Assembly (NCBI GenBank): GCA_964439135.1
Contig: CAYTNN010000222.1
Span: 1 to 7,540, forward strand
DNA from: JAFGPJ01 sp964439135
Lineage (GTDB): Bacteria; Planctomycetota; Phycisphaerae; Sedimentisphaerales; Anaerobacaceae
Length of the DNA stretch: 7,540 bases
Direction of reading: 5' to 3'
Positions within the stretch are counted from its first letter, which is position 1. Each line of letters begins with the position of its first letter. The notes under the pieces were generated by a model that was not told the origin of the DNA, did not search any database, and saw nothing but the letters and a program-made list of their open reading frames with translations. The translations under genes and the position numbers were made by a program. This document shows, piece after piece, positions 5,759 through 7,540 of this stretch.

Positions 5759-7378
5759 ATGGCTAAAATTGCAAATGTTATGAAAATAGCGGCGATTCTG
5801 GTGTTTTTCGCCGCACTTGCCGGCTCAGCAACCGCTCAGGAAGGCGAAGCGATTCCCGGAGATAATGACAACATAGTATTAACTCCGGATACGTTTTACG
5901 TCGATGTGGTTCATGGTGACGATGACAATGGAGGATTAACTCCGGGAACGGCGTTCGCAAGCATCCAAAGGGGCATTAATAAAGCCGTGGACGGTGACAT
6001 CATTCTGGTCTATCCGGGTTTGTACCAGGAGGAAGTCAATTTTCGGGGCAAGGCGCTCGTCGTACAAGGTGTTACTGCAGGCACTGCCGGCGTACCTGTG
6101 CTACACAACCCCGACGATTTTGCGGTGTCGTTCTACAATGGTGAAGGTCCCGATAGCATCCTGAAGAATTTCATTATAAAAAGCAACTTCATGGCGGTTT
6201 TCATTGCCGACAGTTCCCCGACTATCAGCAATCTTACAATAGTTGATAACCTGTACGGCATAGAAGCCTCCGACGACTCGGAACCTGATATAAGCAATAT
6301 TATCTTCTGGAACAACATCTACAGCGACCTGTTCGGATGCCGGGCACGGTTCAGTCTTGTCAGTGACGTCAGTGCAGGCCAGGGCAATATCGACGGCGAT
6401 CCGCTATTTGTAGATCTTGAAAATGGCGATTATCGCCTGCGCTCCAATCGAGGCCGGTATTGGCCCGAGCATGACGTCTGGATTCTTGACCGCCTGACCA
6501 GTCCCTGTGTCGATGGCGGCGACCCGAACGACGAGCCGTTAGATGAGCCGATGCCCAACGGCAACCAAATCAATATGGGTGCTTATGGCGGCACTGCGCA
6601 GGCCAGCTTGTCACCGTACCAACAATCAAGCCTGCCGGGTCGGGCTACCGATCCCAATCCCGCTGATGGAGCGGTTGAAGTTCGACCGGATGTAATATTG
6701 AGCTGGACCCCAGGCGCAAACGCCGTTTCACATGACGTCTATTTCGGGAGGGACAATCCGGGCCATCCCGTATCACTTGCATTTATGGGTAATCAGGAAA
6801 TGCCCATATTCGATCCCGATCCTGACTGGCTGGATGGAGGTACTACATACTTTTGGCGTATTGACGAAGTCAACAGCAACGGCAAGAGGATAGGCGTGCT
6901 GTGGAAGTTCACAACCTCCGACTCACCGCCACCAAAAGGCAGAACTTGTTTCGTCGCAGAGACTGACGTCTGGGTAGACGGGGCCCTTGTTTCAATATCA
7001 AACGTCGCCGCGCGACGCAGCGTCGGCCGGGTTGACGGTGCTGCGATAAAGAATTCGTCGATGACGCTGCCGTATCTGGGTAAAGTCGAAGAGCTGCAGG
7101 AGCATGAAGGTACATTCGAATGTCATGACATTTTGCTTCAAAGCGGCAATCGCATCGGTGTGGCTGAGTGCCATTACTTTTTAACCGAATCGGGCGACTG
7201 GGTTGCCGTACAGAATCTCAAGGCAGGCACGAAACTACAAACGCCGAAAGGCTCGATTGCGATTGTTAGCATAACCAAAAGACCGATGCCGTATGTGGGC
7301 AAGGTTTACAATCTCAAGGTCGAAGGGTCGGATCGGTATCTGGTAGGCAAAGATGCGGTGATAGTTCGTGATTATTAA
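5759..7378 (+). CDS. Secreted beta-helix/FN3-like protein with C-terminal Hint domain
   Basis: This 539-residue protein has a signal peptide (about 1-26, ending SATA-Q). Residues about 46-285 are a DUF1565-type right-handed beta-helix (FYVDVVHGDDDNGG, AFASIQRGINKAVDGD, VYPGLYQEEV, ending NMGAYGG). Residues 297-388 are a fibronectin-III-like module (NPADGAVEVRPDVILSWTPG, HDVYFG, TTYFWRIDEVN, WKFTT). After the linker SPPPKGRT, residues 397-539 match a Hint (Hedgehog/intein) domain: C397-FVAETDVWVDG, then AECHYF with His472 and GDWVAVQNLKAG, and finally VYNLKVEG-YLVG-AVIVRDY. Hint domains use the first Cys for an N-S acyl shift that cleaves the chain in front of it. Here the Thr of the usual TxxH motif is Ala469, and the C-terminal His-Asn is Arg537-Asp538, with no extein. 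Splicing is therefore excluded; Hedgehog-like self-cleavage between Thr396 and Cys397, or a degenerate Hint fold, is likely. It sits between the sigma gene and another secreted-protein gene. Confidence 0.88.
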   Translation: MAKIANVMKIAAILVFFAALAGSATAQEGEAIPGDNDNIVLTPDTFYVDVVHGDDDNGGLTPGTAFASIQRGINKAVDGDIILVYPGLYQEEVNFRGKALVVQGVTAGTAGVPVLHNPDDFAVSFYNGEGPDSILKNFIIKSNFMAVFIADSSPTISNLTIVDNLYGIEASDDSEPDISNIIFWNNIYSDLFGCRARFSLVSDVSAGQGNIDGDPLFVDLENGDYRLRSNRGRYWPEHDVWILDRLTSPCVDGGDPNDEPLDEPMPNGNQINMGAYGGTAQASLSPYQQSSLPGRATDPNPADGAVEVRPDVILSWTPGANAVSHDVYFGRDNPGHPVSLAFMGNQEMPIFDPDPDWLDGGTTYFWRIDEVNSNGKRIGVLWKFTTSDSPPPKGRTCFVAETDVWVDGALVSISNVAARRSVGRVDGAAIKNSSMTLPYLGKVEELQEHEGTFECHDILLQSGNRIGVAECHYFLTESGDWVAVQNLKAGTKLQTPKGSIAIVSITKRPMPYVGKVYNLKVEGSDRYLVGKDAVIVRDY

Positions 7379-7423
7379 GTGGAATTAAGTGAATGCGATA
7401 GTTTTTAACAGCAATTTTATTTT

Positions 7424-7430
7424 AAGGAGA
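7424..7430 (+). promoter_or_regulatory. Ribosome binding site of the last partial gene
   Basis: AAGGAGA with a six-base spacer precedes ATG 7437, supporting translation of the truncated gene in the short gap after the Hint gene. Confidence 0.75.
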
Positions 7431-7436
7431 GCTATC

Positions 7437-7540
7437 ATGTGTAAGAAATTGATTTATTTAACTTCTATTGTCTTAGTGCTGAGCTTGGCCGGCGAGGGAT
7501 GGCCAAAAGCCTCGAATCCGGAACCGGGCGATGGTGTCCT
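7437..7540 (+). CDS. N-terminus of a secreted protein, cut by the right edge
   Basis: Only 34 codons are present. MCKKLIYLTSIVLVLSLAGE is a clear signal peptide, with probable cleavage near WPKA-S. The mature part begins SNPEPGDGV, which resembles the NPADGAV opening of the FN3-like module in the preceding gene (residues 300-306). In Phycisphaerae this start usually leads into LamG or FN3-like surface proteins, but that is background knowledge and the rest cannot be seen. The 58-bp gap from the Hint gene has no hairpin terminator, so it is probably the third gene of the same operon. Confidence 0.75.
   Translation, partial: MCKKLIYLTSIVLVLSLAGEGWPKASNPEPGDGV

Noticed and set aside
6947..7378. 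Intein
   Set aside because: No C-terminal His-Asn and no extein follow; the protein ends at the domain.
6947..7378. Polymorphic toxin with PT-Hint release domain
   Set aside because: In those proteins a toxin domain follows the Hint domain; here a stop codon follows VRDY and no immunity gene is seen.

Overview
The window looks like an accessory, surface-protein-rich part of a Planctomycetota genome, most likely class Phycisphaerae. This is inferred from protein style only. There are multi-domain secreted proteins with lamin-tail, DUF1565-type beta-helix and 'NPADGA...LSWTPG...HDVYFG' fibronectin-like modules. There is also an ECF-type sigma factor carrying a long C-terminal extension, and an HNH/AP2 protein. 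No rRNA, tRNA, CRISPR array or transposase was found.

Layout. Positions 1-1871 (minus strand) hold the first 623 residues of a large secreted protein with three lamin-tail domains around a beta-sandwich; its 3' end lies beyond the left edge. Positions 1872-2649 are an AT-rich stretch of almost 0.8 kb with short direct and inverted repeats and one doubtful 47-codon ORF. Positions 2650-3258 (plus) encode an HNH endonuclease-like protein with a C-terminal AP2 DNA-binding domain. A small proline/histidine-rich lipoprotein follows at 3319-3531. After a 318-bp gap comes a probable three-gene plus-strand operon: a 620-residue sigma factor with hydrophobic segments and a large C-terminal domain (3850-5712), a secreted beta-helix/FN3-like protein ending in a Hint autoprocessing domain (5759-7378), and the start of another secreted protein (7437 to the right edge).

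How the genes may work together. The most interesting part is the sigma-Hint-secreted protein cluster. The gaps are only 46 and 58 bp, I see no terminator in them, and the second and third genes have good ribosome binding sites. The sigma protein appears to join its own transmembrane region and a putative LolA/RseB-like domain to sigma regions 2 and 4, so it could be a one-polypeptide envelope sensor and transcription factor. The Hint protein keeps the N-terminal cysteine of the Hint fold but ends in Arg-Asp-Tyr instead of His-Asn plus an extein. That favours Hedgehog-like C-terminal self-cleavage or attachment rather than splicing. A working idea is that the sigma factor controls export and processing of these surface proteins; this is inference and nothing here has been tested by search or structure prediction.
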